DNA from: Rhizobium sp. SEMIA4064
Lineage (GTDB): Bacteria > Pseudomonadota > Alphaproteobacteria > Rhizobiales > Rhizobiaceae
DNA length: 64,000 nt
Assembly: GCF_003025035.1 (NCBI RefSeq)
Contig: NZ_PYJN01000013.1
Span: forward strand, 496,001-560,000
Direction: 5' to 3'
Numbering within the stretch: position 1 is the first letter of the stretch; each line of letters opens with the position of its first letter. The position numbers were made by a program, and so were the translations under genes. This document shows, one piece after another, positions 1 to 9,928 of the stretch. The notes below the pieces were generated by a model, which was not told the origin of the DNA, made no database searches, and worked only from the letters and a program-made list of their open reading frames with translations.

Positions 1-17
1 CCGACAAGAGGAAGCTT

Positions 18-944
18 ATGACCGAGATTACGGCTGCACTGGTGAAAGAACTGCGCGAAAAGTCTGGCGCAGGCATGATGGACTGCAAGAAGGCGCTGAC
101 CGAGACGAACGGGGATATCGAAGCCGCGATCGACTGGCTGCGCGCCAAGGGCATCTCCAAGGCCGACAAGAAGTCCGGCCGCACCGCCGCTGAAGGCCTG
201 GTCGCCATTGCCGGCGCCGGTCACAAGGCCGTCGTCGTCGAGCTCAACTCTGAAACCGACTTCGTTGCCCGTAACGATGCCTTCCAGGATCTTGCTCGCG
301 GCATCGCCGAAGTTGCGCTGTCCACCAACGGCACTGTCGAAGCCATTTCGGCTGCGACCTATCCCGCATCCGGCAAGCCGGTTGTCGACACCATCAAGGA
401 CGCGATTGCAACCATCGGCGAAAACATGGCGCTTCGTCGCGCGGTCAAGCTGGAAGTTGAGCACGGCGTCGTGGCGACCTACATCCACAACGCTGCTGGC
501 GACGGTATCGGCAAGCTCGGCGTTCTGGTTGCCCTGAAGTCCGTCGGTGACAAGGCCGTTCTGACGTCGATCGGCCGCCAGGTTGCCATGCACATTGCTG
601 CTACGAACCCGCTCGCCATCCGTCCGGAAGAAGTTGACGCTGCCGTCGCCGAGCGCGAACGCAACGTCTTCATCGAGCAGTCCCGCGCCTCCGGCAAGCC
701 GGACAACATCATCGAAAAGATGGTCGAAGGCCGCATGCGCAAGTTCTTCGAAGAAGTCGCTCTTCTGTCGCAAGCTTTCGTCATCAACCCGGACCTGACC
801 GTCGCCGCTGCCATCAAGGAAGCTGAAAAGACCGCCGGTGCGCCGATCGAAATCACCGGCATGGCCCGTCTTCTTCTCGGCGAAGGCGTCGAGAAGGAAG
901 AGACCGACTTCGCTGCCGAAGTCGCCGCTGCCGCCAAGGGCTGA
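18..944 (+). CDS. tsf: Elongation factor Ts
   Basis: EF-Ts is the guanine nucleotide exchange factor that recycles EF-Tu from the GDP to the GTP form during translation. The 308-residue product has the N-terminal UBA-like domain (about residues 4-40, with the [13 protein letters not shown] block) and the TDFVARND signature near residue 80, followed by the core and dimerisation domains; the length is normal. The ATG at 18 has a GAGGAAG ribosome site just upstream. rpsB is its usual upstream partner and would lie just outside the window. pyrH follows after a 153-bp gap holding a direct repeat and a hairpin. Confidence 0.97.
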   Translation: MTEITAALVKELREKSGAGMMDCKKALTETNGDIEAAIDWLRAKGISKADKKSGRTAAEGLVAIAGAGHKAVVVELNSETDFVARNDAFQDLARGIAEVALSTNGTVEAISAATYPASGKPVVDTIKDAIATIGENMALRRAVKLEVEHGVVATYIHNAAGDGIGKLGVLVALKSVGDKAVLTSIGRQVAMHIAATNPLAIRPEEVDAAVAERERNVFIEQSRASGKPDNIIEKMVEGRMRKFFEEVALLSQAFVINPDLTVAAAIKEAEKTAGAPIEITGMARLLLGEGVEKEETDFAAEVAAAAKG

Positions 945-975
945 TCAACGAATTCATTTCGTCTGTTGACGAAAC

Positions 976-1007
976 GAAACCATATCCCAGATAGGTGAAA
1001 CCATATC
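976..1007 (+). promoter_or_regulatory. 11-bp direct repeat with 21-bp period upstream of pyrH
   Basis: GAAACCATATC occurs at 976-986 and again at 997-1007, two helical turns apart, in the tsf-pyrH gap. The phasing suits a dimeric regulator binding one DNA face. No known regulator is assigned; function is inferred only from geometry. Confidence 0.35.
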
Positions 1008-1020
1008 AGGGGAAACCCGT

Positions 1021-1046
1021 GGGCATCGCGTGACAACGCGGTGCCC
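1021..1046 (+). terminator. Hairpin between tsf and pyrH (terminator or attenuator)
   Basis: Arms 1021-1030 (GGGCATCGCG) and 1037-1046 (CGCGGTGCCC) pair over 10 bp with one T-G wobble around a 6-nt loop. No good T-run follows, so this is a weak terminator, a partial attenuator or an mRNA-processing structure rather than a clear intrinsic terminator. Confidence 0.5.
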
Positions 1047-1097
1047 TTCGTGTATCCGGCTTTCACTATTACCCCGCGATCACTTCAAGGAGCGACA

Positions 1098-1817
1098 ATG
1101 TCCCAGCCGATCTACAAGCGCGTATTGCTCAAGGCCTCCGGCGAAGCTCTGATGGGCAGCCAGGGGTTCGGTATCGACGTTACCGTCGCTGACCGCATTG
1201 CATCCGATATTGCCGCAGCGCGCGAAATGGGTGTCGAGGTCGGCGTCGTCGTCGGCGGCGGCAATATCTTCCGCGGCGTTGCCGTGGCCTCCAAGGGCGG
1301 AGACCGCGTAACCGGCGACCACATGGGCATGCTCGGCACCATCATCAACGCGCTGGCGCTGGCCACCTCGCTGCGCAAGCTGGATATCGACACGGTGGTG
1401 CTGTCAGCCATTTCCATGCCGGAGATCTGCGAAAGCTTCTCGCAGCGTGCGACGCTCTATCATCTCTCGCTGGGCCGCGTGGTGATCTTTGCCGGCGGCA
1501 CCGGCAATCCCTTTTTCACCACCGATTCCGCCGCTGCGCTGCGCGCCGCCGAAATGGGCGCCGAAGCAATCTTCAAGGGCACGCAGGTCGATGGCATCTA
1601 TTCCGCCGATCCGAAGAAGTTCCCGGATGCCGAGCGTTTCGAACATCTGACCCACAGCCAGGTGCTGGAAAAGGGGCTCGCCGTCATGGATGTGGCCGCC
1701 GTGGCGCTTGCACGGGAAAATTCAATTCCGATCGTCGTCTTTTCCATTCACGAAAAGGGCGGTTTCGCAGAAATCTTGACCGGCGGCGGTCGTAAGACCA
1801 TCGTATCCGACAATTGA
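1098..1817 (+). CDS. pyrH: UMP kinase
   Basis: PyrH phosphorylates UMP to UDP in pyrimidine nucleotide synthesis and is a cytosolic hexamer of the amino acid kinase fold. The 239-residue product shows KASGEAL near the N-terminus, the GGGNIFRG glycine loop, and the [15 protein letters not shown] and [15 protein letters not shown] blocks of bacterial UMP kinases. I chose the ATG at 1098 ([11 protein letters not shown]), preceded by AAGGAGCGACA; an in-frame upstream start at 1041 would add a tail that crosses the hairpin region. frr follows 56 bp downstream, in the standard tsf-pyrH-frr order. Confidence 0.96.
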   Translation: MSQPIYKRVLLKASGEALMGSQGFGIDVTVADRIASDIAAAREMGVEVGVVVGGGNIFRGVAVASKGGDRVTGDHMGMLGTIINALALATSLRKLDIDTVVLSAISMPEICESFSQRATLYHLSLGRVVIFAGGTGNPFFTTDSAAALRAAEMGAEAIFKGTQVDGIYSADPKKFPDAERFEHLTHSQVLEKGLAVMDVAAVALARENSIPIVVFSIHEKGGFAEILTGGGRKTIVSDN

Positions 1818-1873
1818 CGTTCCTGTGGCACCGGGCCTTCCCGGCGCCGCCTATTACACGGGAGTATAAAAAC

Positions 1874-2434
1874 ATGAGTGAAGGCACCGACCTCAAGGAA
1901 CTGAAGCGCCGCATGGACGGCGCCATCGCGGCATTCAAGAGCGATATCGCCTCGCTGCGCACCGGCCGCGCGTCCGCCAACATTCTCGATCCGGTCACGG
2001 TTGAAGCCTATGGTTCGCGCATGCCGCTGAACCAAGTTGCCAACATCACCGTACCCGAGCCGCGCATGCTGACCGTTTCCGTTTGGGATAAGTCGATGGT
2101 CGGCGCCGTCGAGCGGTCGATCCGCGAATCCAATCTCGGCCTCAACCCGATCGTCGATGGCCAAAATCTGCGTATTCCGCTGCCGGAACTCAACGAGGAG
2201 CGCCGTCGCTCGCTGGTCAAGGTTGCCCATGAATATGCCGAGAAGGCGAAGGTGGCGATTCGCCATGTCCGCCGGGATGGCATGGACGGTCTCAAAAAGG
2301 CCGAAAAGGACGGTGTAATCGGTCAGGATGAAAGCCGCGCTCAGTCTGAGCGTGTGCAGAAGATGACGGACGATACGATTTCGGATATCGACCGCTTGCT
2401 AGCCGACAAAGAAAAGGAAATCATGCAGGTCTGA
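1874..2434 (+). CDS. frr: Ribosome recycling factor
   Basis: RRF splits post-termination ribosomes together with EF-G. The 186-residue product has the family length and the [20 protein letters not shown] block, the central EERRRSLVK segment and the C-terminal helical [21 protein letters not shown]. The ATG at 1874 follows CACGGGAGTATAAAA, a good ribosome site; upstream in-frame codons from 1814 do not resemble the family. It follows pyrH directly and is separated from uppS by about 105 bp holding an intergenic palindrome. Confidence 0.96.
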   Translation: MSEGTDLKELKRRMDGAIAAFKSDIASLRTGRASANILDPVTVEAYGSRMPLNQVANITVPEPRMLTVSVWDKSMVGAVERSIRESNLGLNPIVDGQNLRIPLPELNEERRRSLVKVAHEYAEKAKVAIRHVRRDGMDGLKKAEKDGVIGQDESRAQSERVQKMTDDTISDIDRLLADKEKEIMQV

Positions 2435-2440
2435 TTGCCA

Positions 2441-2494
2441 CTAGAGCATCCCGCTTTCGATCAAGAAACATTGAAAGCGGTGAGGGTGCGCTAG
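2441..2494. repeat. Intergenic palindromic repeat, rhizobial type
   Basis: CTAG caps both ends (2441-2444 and 2491-2494), with inner arms GCTTTC (2453-2458) and GAAAGC (2473-2478) forming a long imperfect hairpin. The element, with AGCATCCC and GAGGGTGC sub-arms, resembles short mosaic repeats common between rhizobial genes. It lies in the frr-uppS gap. Confidence 0.55.
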
Positions 2495-2539
2495 ATTTGA
2501 AGTCCTGGAGCATTTCCTGCCGAACGAAACCGGATCCAT

Positions 2540-3286
2540 ATGTCAGTTCCCACGTTCTCTGCCATACCCGATCACCTCGCCATCATCATGGATGGCAACG
2601 GGCGTTGGGCCAACGCGCGCGGCCTGCCGCGCACCATGGGCCACCGTAAGGGCGTGGAGGCGGTGCGCGAAACGGTACGGGCGGCAGGGGATGTCGGTAT
2701 AAAATATCTGACGCTCTTTGCCTTTTCCTCGGAGAATTGGCGCCGCCCGGAGACTGAAGTGAGCGACCTTCTCGGCCTGCTCAAGGCGTTCATTCGGCGG
2801 GACCTTGCGGAACTGCATCGCCAGAATGTCCGCATCCGCGTGATCGGCGACCGCTACAATCTGCGCAGCGATATCTTGCCGCTGTTGATCGAAGCGGAAG
2901 AGACCACCAAGGACAATACCGCGCTGACGCTGATCATCGCCTTCAACTATGGCTCGCGCGACGAGATCACCCGCGCTTTCGTCAGCCTGGCCAAGGACGT
3001 CGAAGCCGGGCGCCTGCGCCCGCAGGATATTCGTCCCGAATTGATCGATGCACGACTGGATACGGCCGGAATCCCTGATCCTGATCTCATCATCCGCACC
3101 AGCGGCGAAGAGCGGCTGTCGAACTTCCTTCTTTGGCAGGCGGCCTATTCGGAATTCATGTTCATGCCGGAGTACTGGCCGGATTTCAGCCGGGACCTCT
3201 TCTTCTCCGCGCTGGAAAAATACGCCGCGCGTGATCGGCGCTTTGGCGGGCTTTCCGCCAAACAGGCGGCGGCCGTGGGGTCCTGA
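2540..3286 (+). CDS. uppS: Isoprenyl transferase (undecaprenyl diphosphate synthase)
   Basis: UppS condenses FPP with eight IPP units in cis to make the C55 lipid carrier for peptidoglycan and polysaccharide export. The 248-residue product has the IMDGNGRWA motif with catalytic Asp18, the [11 protein letters not shown] block and the C-terminal [21 protein letters not shown] region of cis-prenyltransferases. Its stop overlaps the cdsA start (ATG at 3286), so the two are translationally coupled. It heads the envelope part of the cluster. Confidence 0.95.
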   Translation: MSVPTFSAIPDHLAIIMDGNGRWANARGLPRTMGHRKGVEAVRETVRAAGDVGIKYLTLFAFSSENWRRPETEVSDLLGLLKAFIRRDLAELHRQNVRIRVIGDRYNLRSDILPLLIEAEETTKDNTALTLIIAFNYGSRDEITRAFVSLAKDVEAGRLRPQDIRPELIDARLDTAGIPDPDLIIRTSGEERLSNFLLWQAAYSEFMFMPEYWPDFSRDLFFSALEKYAARDRRFGGLSAKQAAAVGS

Positions 3287-4119
3287 TGAGCCGTGAACTC
3301 AGGCTGCGCATCATTTCCGGCATCGTTCTTGCCGCGGTCGTTCTGGCTGCGACTTGGTATGGCGGTCTGAGCTTTCGTATCCTGGCGGCGGCGATCGGCT
3401 TGCTCGTCTACTATGAATGGTCTACGATAACGGACCTGCATGGTCGCGATCCGCAGGGCAATGCGCTTGGCTGGCTCGGCCTCCTGCTGATAGCCAGCGC
3501 GACACTAGCGGCGGAATCCGTCTATTCCCTCGAATTGCTGATCATCTTTGTTGCGGTCACGGCGATCATGGTCGCCATGCGTAGCAAAAGCTGGTGGCTG
3601 CCCGGCGGAATATTCTATGCGGGATTGACGGCAATCGCCCTTGCCGAGATCCGGGATGACGATCTGCGCGGCTTCGTGCTGATGCTGTTCATCTTCGCCA
3701 CCGTTTGGGCGACGGATATTTTTGCCTATTTCGTTGGCCGCGCCATCGGCGGGCCGAAGCTTGCGCCGCGCATATCGCCGGGCAAGACCTGGTCGGGCGC
3801 GATCGGCGGGGCCATTGCCGCGGTGATTGCCGGAACAGCGGTCGTCTGGAGCTTTTTCTCGGCAGATGGTTTATGGATTCCTGCGCTCACTCTGGTGCTG
3901 TCAATCTGCAGCCAGATCGGCGATCTTTTCGAGTCTTTCATCAAGCGCCGCTTCGGAGTCAAAGACTCCAGCCACCTGATTCCCGGCCATGGCGGCGTCA
4001 TGGACCGGGTCGACGGACTAATTTTTGCTTGTTTTGCAGCGTTTTTCTTGGCTATCGTAATATCGCTGACAATAAGCGGCGAGACTATGTCATTGGGCGG
4101 CGTTCTGCTCGGTGTCTGA
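3286..4119 (+). CDS. cdsA: Phosphatidate cytidylyltransferase
   Basis: CdsA makes CDP-diacylglycerol from phosphatidic acid and CTP, the precursor of membrane phospholipids, including the phosphatidylcholine made by pcs at 60.3 kb. The 277-residue protein is a multi-spanning membrane protein (about eight hydrophobic segments) and carries the family signature near the C-terminus: SFIKRRFGVKDSS then LIPGHGGVMDRVDG. It overlaps uppS by one base and is followed by rseP 23 bp downstream, as in many proteobacteria. Confidence 0.95.
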   Translation: MSRELRLRIISGIVLAAVVLAATWYGGLSFRILAAAIGLLVYYEWSTITDLHGRDPQGNALGWLGLLLIASATLAAESVYSLELLIIFVAVTAIMVAMRSKSWWLPGGIFYAGLTAIALAEIRDDDLRGFVLMLFIFATVWATDIFAYFVGRAIGGPKLAPRISPGKTWSGAIGGAIAAVIAGTAVVWSFFSADGLWIPALTLVLSICSQIGDLFESFIKRRFGVKDSSHLIPGHGGVMDRVDGLIFACFAAFFLAIVISLTISGETMSLGGVLLGV

Positions 4120-4142
4120 AATCAACGCGAACAGGATCGTGC

Positions 4143-5816
4143 ATGGGTAGCGTGGCAGGCATTATCGGCTTCTTGACGAACAACGTCATAACGTTTGTTT
4201 TCGTACTGTCTTTGCTCGTTTTCGTGCACGAAATGGGTCACTATCTGGTTGGCCGTTGGTCCGGTATCCGCATCATGGCCTTTTCGATCGGCTTCGGTCC
4301 GGAAGTCGCTGGTTTTACCGACCGCCATGGTACGCGCTGGAAGCTGTCAATCATTCCGCTCGGCGGCTATGTCCGCTTCTTCGGCGACGAGGATGCCTCG
4401 AGCAAGACCGATGTCGATCAGCTCGCGGCCATGACCGAGGAGGAGCGCGCCCGGTCCTTCGCCGGCGCCAAGCTCTGGAAGCGGGCGGCCACCGTTGCGG
4501 CCGGCCCGATCGCCAATTTCATTCTCGCCATCGCAATCTTCGCCGTACTCTTTGGCGTCTATGGCCGCACCGTCGCTGATCCGGTCGTCGCCGTGGTCAT
4601 GCGCGGCGGTGCCGCCGCTGAAGCGGGAATCGAGCCAGGCGACCGTCTTGTTGCCATCGATGGCAACAAGGTGACGACGTTCGATGAGGTGCAGCGCTAT
4701 GTCGGCCTGCGTCCCGGTCGCAATATCGTGCTGTCCGTCGAGCGCGACGGCCAGAAGCGCGATTTCAGCATCCTGCCGAAGCTCGTGGAAGACACAGATC
4801 AGTTCGGCAACAAGATGGAAATGGGACGCATCGGCATCGCGCTCGTCGATCCGCTGGTGACGGCGGTTGAGCCGGGTGGACCGGCAGCGCAGGCGGGCGT
4901 GCAGGCGGGTGACCGCCTGGTCGCCGTCGACGGCAACAATGTCGCGACCTACTATGATATCGCCCGCTACGTCGGCGATCGCCCCGGCAAGAGCCTCGTC
5001 TTGACGGTCGAACGCAACGGTCAGATCCGTGATTTTCCGATGGTGCCGGAAACGTTGAGCGCGACCGACGCCTCTGGAAAGAAGAAGGACGTCGGTAGCA
5101 TCGGTATTTCGCCGATCGACCCGCTCGTCGCTTCGATCGCACCGGACAGCCCGGCGCAACAGGCCGGTCTCGCGCTTGGCGACCGTATCCTCTCCGTGGA
5201 TGGGCATGTGGTCGATTCCATCGGCGACGTGCAGCGTTATTTGGCATCCGGTGCGGACAAGCCGGTGGTGTTGTCCGTCGAGCGCAGCGGTGGCACACGC
5301 GACGTTCAAATACTTCCGAAGAAAACCGAAGAGCCCGATGCCTTCGGCAACCAGACGCAGATCAGCAGCATCGGGATTACTGACGGCCAGAAGCCCATCA
5401 AGCTCCGTTATGAGGCATATGGTCCGTTCCAGGCGCTGGGCGAAGGCGTCAGACAGACCGGCAATATCGTGTCCGGCACCTTCGAATATCTCGGCAATGT
5501 CATCGGCGGCTACATGAAGGCGGATCAGCTCGGCGGCCCCATTCGGGTGGCTCAGCTTTCCGGGCAGATGGCAACCCTGGGCTTTTCGGCGGTGCTCCAA
5601 TTCGCCGCCATACTTTCTGTTTCCATTGGGTTATTAAATTTGATGCCGGTGCCGGTACTTGATGGCGGGCACTTGATGTTCTATGCGATTGAAGCCGTAA
5701 GGGGAAAACCGCTGGGTGCTCGGGCACAAGACATCGCTTTTCGAATTGGTTTTGCGATGGTCCTGTCACTCATGGTGTTTGCGACATGGAACGACATCAG
5801 CTCCAGGATAGGCTGA
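4143..5816 (+). CDS. rseP: RIP site-2 metalloprotease RseP with three tandem PDZ units
   Basis: RseP is an inner-membrane zinc protease that cleaves membrane-bound anti-sigma factors and spent signal peptides. The 557-residue protein has HEMGH (His29, Glu30, His33) in the first membrane helix and LDGGH (from residue 506) in a C-terminal helix, so the active site is complete. Between them are three PDZ-like units at about residues 145-234, 235-324 and 325-414. Their AG(I/V/L)xxGDR(L/I) cores sit at 161, 251 and 341, a period of exactly 90 residues. Enterobacterial RseP has two PDZ domains, and rhizobial forms I recall are near 375 residues. The ATG at 4143 is chosen because earlier in-frame codons lie inside cdsA. 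Confidence 0.93.
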   Translation: MGSVAGIIGFLTNNVITFVFVLSLLVFVHEMGHYLVGRWSGIRIMAFSIGFGPEVAGFTDRHGTRWKLSIIPLGGYVRFFGDEDASSKTDVDQLAAMTEEERARSFAGAKLWKRAATVAAGPIANFILAIAIFAVLFGVYGRTVADPVVAVVMRGGAAAEAGIEPGDRLVAIDGNKVTTFDEVQRYVGLRPGRNIVLSVERDGQKRDFSILPKLVEDTDQFGNKMEMGRIGIALVDPLVTAVEPGGPAAQAGVQAGDRLVAVDGNNVATYYDIARYVGDRPGKSLVLTVERNGQIRDFPMVPETLSATDASGKKKDVGSIGISPIDPLVASIAPDSPAQQAGLALGDRILSVDGHVVDSIGDVQRYLASGADKPVVLSVERSGGTRDVQILPKKTEEPDAFGNQTQISSIGITDGQKPIKLRYEAYGPFQALGEGVRQTGNIVSGTFEYLGNVIGGYMKADQLGGPIRVAQLSGQMATLGFSAVLQFAAILSVSIGLLNLMPVPVLDGGHLMFYAIEAVRGKPLGARAQDIAFRIGFAMVLSLMVFATWNDISSRIG

Positions 5817-5852
5817 TGGGGCAGTAGAGGAAATTACGATTTATTTACGATG

Positions 5853-5890
5853 TTTCAAAGCTGTAGTGGCGAATGAGCCACGGTTTGAAA
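5853..5890 (+). promoter_or_regulatory. Two-tier inverted repeat upstream of bamA
   Basis: Outer arms TTTCAAA (5853-5859) and TTTGAAA (5884-5890) enclose inner arms GTGGC (5866-5870) and GCCAC (5877-5881). It lies in the 191-bp rseP-bamA gap, which probably holds a bamA promoter. No T-run follows, so an operator or leader structure is likelier than a terminator. Confidence 0.4.
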
Positions 5891-6007
5891 TGAAGTAAAC
5901 AGAAATTAACTTGCTCCCTTGCTTGTATGTCAAAAGCGGGTAAAACGACACACGTGGCCGGAATCGGGTTCGCTCGGGGCTGGGGACGACTGATAAAAAG
6001 GTAAGAA

Positions 6008-8347
6008 GTGAAAATGAAGGCTGGTTCAAGATTTTTGAACGCAGTGTCGGCGGTAGCGCTGTCTGCTGGTGTTGTTGCGTCGGGCGCTGGTGTTATCACC
6101 CTTGCTTCTGCCTCAGTCGCAGAAGCCGCTGTTATTCAGCGGGTTGATGTCAGGGGAGCTGAACGCGTTGGTCCCGAGGCTGTTCGCGACAATATCACGA
6201 TCAAGCCTGGCAAGAGCTTCTCGCCAGCCGACATCGACAATTCGGTAAAGCAGCTTTATGCGACCGGATACTTCTCCGATGTACACGTAACCGTCTCTGG
6301 CAGCACGCTGGTCATTTCCGTCAAGGAAAACCTGCTGATCAATGCCGTGGTCTTCAACGGCAACCACAAGATCAAGGACGACAAGCTTCAGGGCATCGTT
6401 CAGACCCACGCGGCCGGCCCTTACAACGAGAGCCAGGTTCAGGCTGACATCAAGACCATCAAGGACGCTTACGCCGCAATCGGCCGTAATGAAGTCCAGG
6501 TGACGACGCAGACCGTGCCGGTCGCGCAGGGCCGCATCAATGTGGCCTTCGTCATCAACGAAGGTGACCGCACCAAGATCGACAAGGTCAATTTCTCGGG
6601 CAACCAGGCTTACAGCAGTGGCCGTCTTGCTTCGGTGATCAGCACCAAGAAGAGCAACTTCCTGTCGTTCCTGACCCGCAAGGACGTCTACAGCCCGGAA
6701 CGCCAGCAGGCCGACCAGGATGCGCTGCGTCAGTTCTACTACAATCACGGTTATGCCGATTTCCGCGTCGTTAGTGCCGATGCGACGCTGAACGAGCAGA
6801 CCAACGAATACACGCTGAACTTCAACGTCGATGAAGGTCCGCGCTACACCTATGGCGACATCAACGTCGTCTCGACGGTCGAAGGCGTCAACGCCGATGA
6901 CCTGAAGAGCCTGGTCATTACGCATAAGGGTGATGTCTACAGCGCCAAGGACATCCAGACCTCGATCGAAAATATTTCCAAGCGCGTCGCTGCTGCCGGC
7001 TATCCCTTTGCCCGCATCACGCCACGCGGCAATCGTGACCTGACTGGCCACACGATCGGTATCGAATATCTCGTCGACCAGGGCGAGCGCGCCTATGTCG
7101 AGCGCATCGAAATCCGCGGCAACACCCGCACGCGCGATTACGTCATTCGCCGCGAGTTCGACCTCAATGAAGGCGACGCTTTCAACCAGGAAATGATCAC
7201 CCGCGCCAAGCGCCGTCTCGACGCGCTCGGCTATTTCACCAAGGTTGATATCACCACCGCCCAGGGCAGCGCTCCGGACCGTGTCGTCGTGATCGTCAAC
7301 GTCGAAGACCAGCCGACCGGTTCGTTCGGTATCGGTGCTGGTTACGCTGTCGGCAACAATGGCGGCCTGCTGCTGGAGGCTTCGGTCGAAGAAAAGAACT
7401 TCCTGGGTCGTGGCCAGTACATCCGTATTGCTGCTGGTGCCGGCACGGAAGGCAACCGTACCTATAACATCTCGTTCACCGAGCCCTATTTCCTCGGCTA
7501 TCGTCTGGCTGCCGGCTTCGACATCTTCCGGAACCAGACCTCGAGCGATGATTTCTACGATTATTCGGAAGAAGGCTTCTCGCTGCGCGTCACCGCGCCG
7601 ATCACCGAGAACTTCGCGACGACGCTGCGCTACAACTACAAGCGCCTGCAGTACGACGGTACCAACGACTGGGAAAACAATCTGTCTGCTCCCTACCTGA
7701 ACCTCGTGAACAACAGCCCGTGGGTTCAGTCGACGATTTCGCAGACCTTCACCTACAACACGCTGGACGACCAGAACCTGCCGCGCGAAGGTATCATCGC
7801 CAAGTTCACGCATGAATATGCGGGTCTGGGTGGCGACTCCGACTTCTACAAGCTGAGCGGCAAGGCGCGTTACTATAAGATGATCAGCGACGAAGCCGAC
7901 ATCATCGGCTCGCTGACGGTCGGCGCCGGTTATGTCATGCCGACGGGCGATCACCTGAACGTCTTCGATCAGTTCACGCTTGGTGGTCGTGAAATCCGCG
8001 GCTTCGAAAATGCTGGTATTGGTCCGCGTTCGTCGCATGGCGATGCGCTGGGCGGCACGACCTACTTCACGGCTTCGGCTGAAGCAAGCATGCCGATGCC
8101 GGGCGTTCCGCAGGATATCGGTCTGCGCGTCGCAGCCTTTGCCGATGCGGGCACGCTCTATGGCAACAAGGCTGATCTCTTCGGTGACGTCCTGCACAAC
8201 GACAGCTCGATCCGTGCTTCGCTGGGTGCAGGTCTGATCTGGTCGTCGCCCTTCGGTGTCATCCGTGTTGACTATGCTGTGCCGGTTCTCAAGGAAGATT
8301 ACGACAAGACCGAGAATTTCCGGTTTGGCATCGCCAACCAGTTCTGA
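6008..8347 (+). CDS. bamA: Outer membrane protein assembly factor BamA
   Basis: BamA is the Omp85-family outer-membrane barrel that folds and inserts other outer-membrane proteins. The product (779 residues from GTG 6008, 777 from ATG 6014) starts with a signal peptide (hydrophobic stretch ending ASASVAEA). Five POTRA domains follow (about residues 40-440, each with FxGN or similar cores) and then a 16-strand barrel ending in phenylalanine (FGIANQF), the usual barrel C-terminus. AAGG at about 5998 fits the GTG better than the ATG by spacing. The lpx genes downstream supply lipid A for the same membrane. Confidence 0.95.
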   Translation: MKMKAGSRFLNAVSAVALSAGVVASGAGVITLASASVAEAAVIQRVDVRGAERVGPEAVRDNITIKPGKSFSPADIDNSVKQLYATGYFSDVHVTVSGSTLVISVKENLLINAVVFNGNHKIKDDKLQGIVQTHAAGPYNESQVQADIKTIKDAYAAIGRNEVQVTTQTVPVAQGRINVAFVINEGDRTKIDKVNFSGNQAYSSGRLASVISTKKSNFLSFLTRKDVYSPERQQADQDALRQFYYNHGYADFRVVSADATLNEQTNEYTLNFNVDEGPRYTYGDINVVSTVEGVNADDLKSLVITHKGDVYSAKDIQTSIENISKRVAAAGYPFARITPRGNRDLTGHTIGIEYLVDQGERAYVERIEIRGNTRTRDYVIRREFDLNEGDAFNQEMITRAKRRLDALGYFTKVDITTAQGSAPDRVVVIVNVEDQPTGSFGIGAGYAVGNNGGLLLEASVEEKNFLGRGQYIRIAAGAGTEGNRTYNISFTEPYFLGYRLAAGFDIFRNQTSSDDFYDYSEEGFSLRVTAPITENFATTLRYNYKRLQYDGTNDWENNLSAPYLNLVNNSPWVQSTISQTFTYNTLDDQNLPREGIIAKFTHEYAGLGGDSDFYKLSGKARYYKMISDEADIIGSLTVGAGYVMPTGDHLNVFDQFTLGGREIRGFENAGIGPRSSHGDALGGTTYFTASAEASMPMPGVPQDIGLRVAAFADAGTLYGNKADLFGDVLHNDSSIRASLGAGLIWSSPFGVIRVDYAVPVLKEDYDKTENFRFGIANQF

Positions 8348-8397
8348 TATCGGCAGCCCAGAACTGCGGGCTTAACACCGTTCTGGAGCTGGTGCTT

Positions 8398-9462
8398 ATG
8401 GAACATATCGGTTTTTTTCCGCCCCATGATGGCGTCAGCCTAAGCGCGCTGGCCGAGTATCTTGGGGCGGAGCTTGTTGACGAGGCCTTTGCCGGCGTCG
8501 TCATCAAGTCCATCGCTCCCGTCTATCGGGCGGGCGAAGGCGACGTTTGCTACATTCTCTCCCGGAAGAATCGTGCGGAATTGGAGACCTGTCGGGCTTC
8601 GGCGATCATTTGTTTGCCGGCGCTGAAGTCTTTCGTTCCCGCGCATATCCCGGTTCTCCTTTCCAAAAAGCCGCATACGGATTTCGCGCTGGCGGGTGCT
8701 CTTCTGCATCCGCAAGCCATGCGTCCGGTTGCGCTGACGTCTGCGCCAACGCTGATTTCGCCGGCGGCTTTCATCGATCCAACCGCCAAGCTTGAGGCGA
8801 ATGTCGGCGTTGAGCCGTGCGCGGTTATCGGGCCTGGTGCCGAGATCGGCGAGGGCACACGCATCGGATCTGGCGCGATGATCGGGCCGGGCGTCAAGAT
8901 CGGGCGCAATTGCACGATCGGTGGCGGCGCGAGTGTGCTTTGCTCCTATCTCGGCAATGGCGTCATCATTCACAATGGTGCGCGCATCGGCCAGGATGGG
9001 TTTGGCTATGCGCCGGGGCCGCGCGGCATGGTGAAAATCGTGCAGATCGGCCGCGTCATCATTCAGGATAATGTCGAGATCGGCGCCAACACCACGATCG
9101 ATCGCGGCACCATGGATGATACGGTCATCGGCGAAGGCACGAAGATCGACAACCAGGTACAGATCGGACATAACGTCCGCATCGGCCGCCACTGCGCCAT
9201 CGTCAGCCAGGTCGGCATAGCCGGCAGCACGGTGCTCGGCGATGGTGTGCAGATCGGCGGTCAGGCAGGCTTGAACGGCCACATTCATATCGGCGACGGC
9301 GTTCAGATCGGCGCCAAGAGCGGCGTAATGAATAATATTCCAGCGGGTGAGCGTTATGCTGGTCTTCCGGCGCGGCCATTGTGGGATTTTCTGAGAGAGT
9401 CGGCGGAGATCGCAAAGCGATCAGGAGCCAGAGAAAAGAAGGACGGTGCGGAGCATGACTGA
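8398..9462 (+). CDS. lpxD: UDP-3-O-(3-hydroxyacyl)glucosamine N-acyltransferase
   Basis: LpxD adds the second hydroxyacyl chain, from acyl-ACP, in lipid A synthesis. The 354-residue product has an N-terminal uridine-binding domain (about 1-110) and a left-handed beta helix built of hexapeptide repeats (many IGxGxxI turns from about residue 120 to 330), including the [10 protein letters not shown] region. The ATG at 8398 has GGAG at 8385-8388; an in-frame GTG at 8392 is closer to the ribosome site. The gene overlaps fabZ by 8 bases. Confidence 0.95.
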   Translation: MEHIGFFPPHDGVSLSALAEYLGAELVDEAFAGVVIKSIAPVYRAGEGDVCYILSRKNRAELETCRASAIICLPALKSFVPAHIPVLLSKKPHTDFALAGALLHPQAMRPVALTSAPTLISPAAFIDPTAKLEANVGVEPCAVIGPGAEIGEGTRIGSGAMIGPGVKIGRNCTIGGGASVLCSYLGNGVIIHNGARIGQDGFGYAPGPRGMVKIVQIGRVIIQDNVEIGANTTIDRGTMDDTVIGEGTKIDNQVQIGHNVRIGRHCAIVSQVGIAGSTVLGDGVQIGGQAGLNGHIHIGDGVQIGAKSGVMNNIPAGERYAGLPARPLWDFLRESAEIAKRSGAREKKDGAEHD

Positions 9463-9928
9463 AGAAGCCAAGACGTCGATGTCGTCGGCAGACGTCATCG
9501 AAATCATGAAGCTCTTGCCGCATCGCTACCCCTTCCTCATGGTCGACAAGATCATTGAGATCGATAGCGATAACTCCGCCATCGGTATCAAGAACGTCAC
9601 GGCCAACGAGCCGCAATTCACCGGCCACTTTCCGGAATCTCCGATCATGCCGGGCGTGCTGCTGATTGAAGGCATGGCGCAGACGGCTGGCGCGATCTGC
9701 GCCCGCAAGGATGGAATCGGCGGCAATCTCGTCTACTTCATGACGATCGATAATGCCCGTTTCCGCAAGCCGGTCGTGCCGGGCGACCGTGTTGAGTTCC
9801 ATGTCGTCAAGCTGAAGCAGCGCGGTACGATCTGGAAGTTCCATTGCGACGCCAAGGTCGATGGTTCGCTGGTTGCCGAGGCCGATATCGGCGCGATGAT
9901 CGTACGGAAGGACCAAGAGCAGGCATGA
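9455..9928 (+). CDS. fabZ: 3-hydroxyacyl-ACP dehydratase
   Basis: FabZ dehydrates 3-hydroxyacyl-ACP in fatty acid elongation and competes with LpxA and LpxD for the same hydroxyacyl-ACP pool, which explains its place between them. The 157-residue hot-dog-fold protein has [11 protein letters not shown] with the catalytic His, and [20 protein letters not shown] with the catalytic Glu. The ATG at 9455 overlaps the lpxD end. The stop overlaps the lpxA start, so lpxD-fabZ-lpxA form one coupled unit. Confidence 0.96.
   Translation: MTEEAKTSMSSADVIEIMKLLPHRYPFLMVDKIIEIDSDNSAIGIKNVTANEPQFTGHFPESPIMPGVLLIEGMAQTAGAICARKDGIGGNLVYFMTIDNARFRKPVVPGDRVEFHVVKLKQRGTIWKFHCDAKVDGSLVAEADIGAMIVRKDQEQA

Noticed and set aside
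4347..5600. A 417-codon minus-strand open frame opposite rseP
   Set aside because: Repetitive only because it mirrors the PDZ repeats; no ribosome site or family match.
6113..8197. A 694-codon open frame on the minus strand across bamA
   Set aside because: It mirrors the bamA frame; BamA has signal, POTRA domains and C-terminal Phe on the plus strand. GC-rich coding DNA often leaves the opposite strand open.
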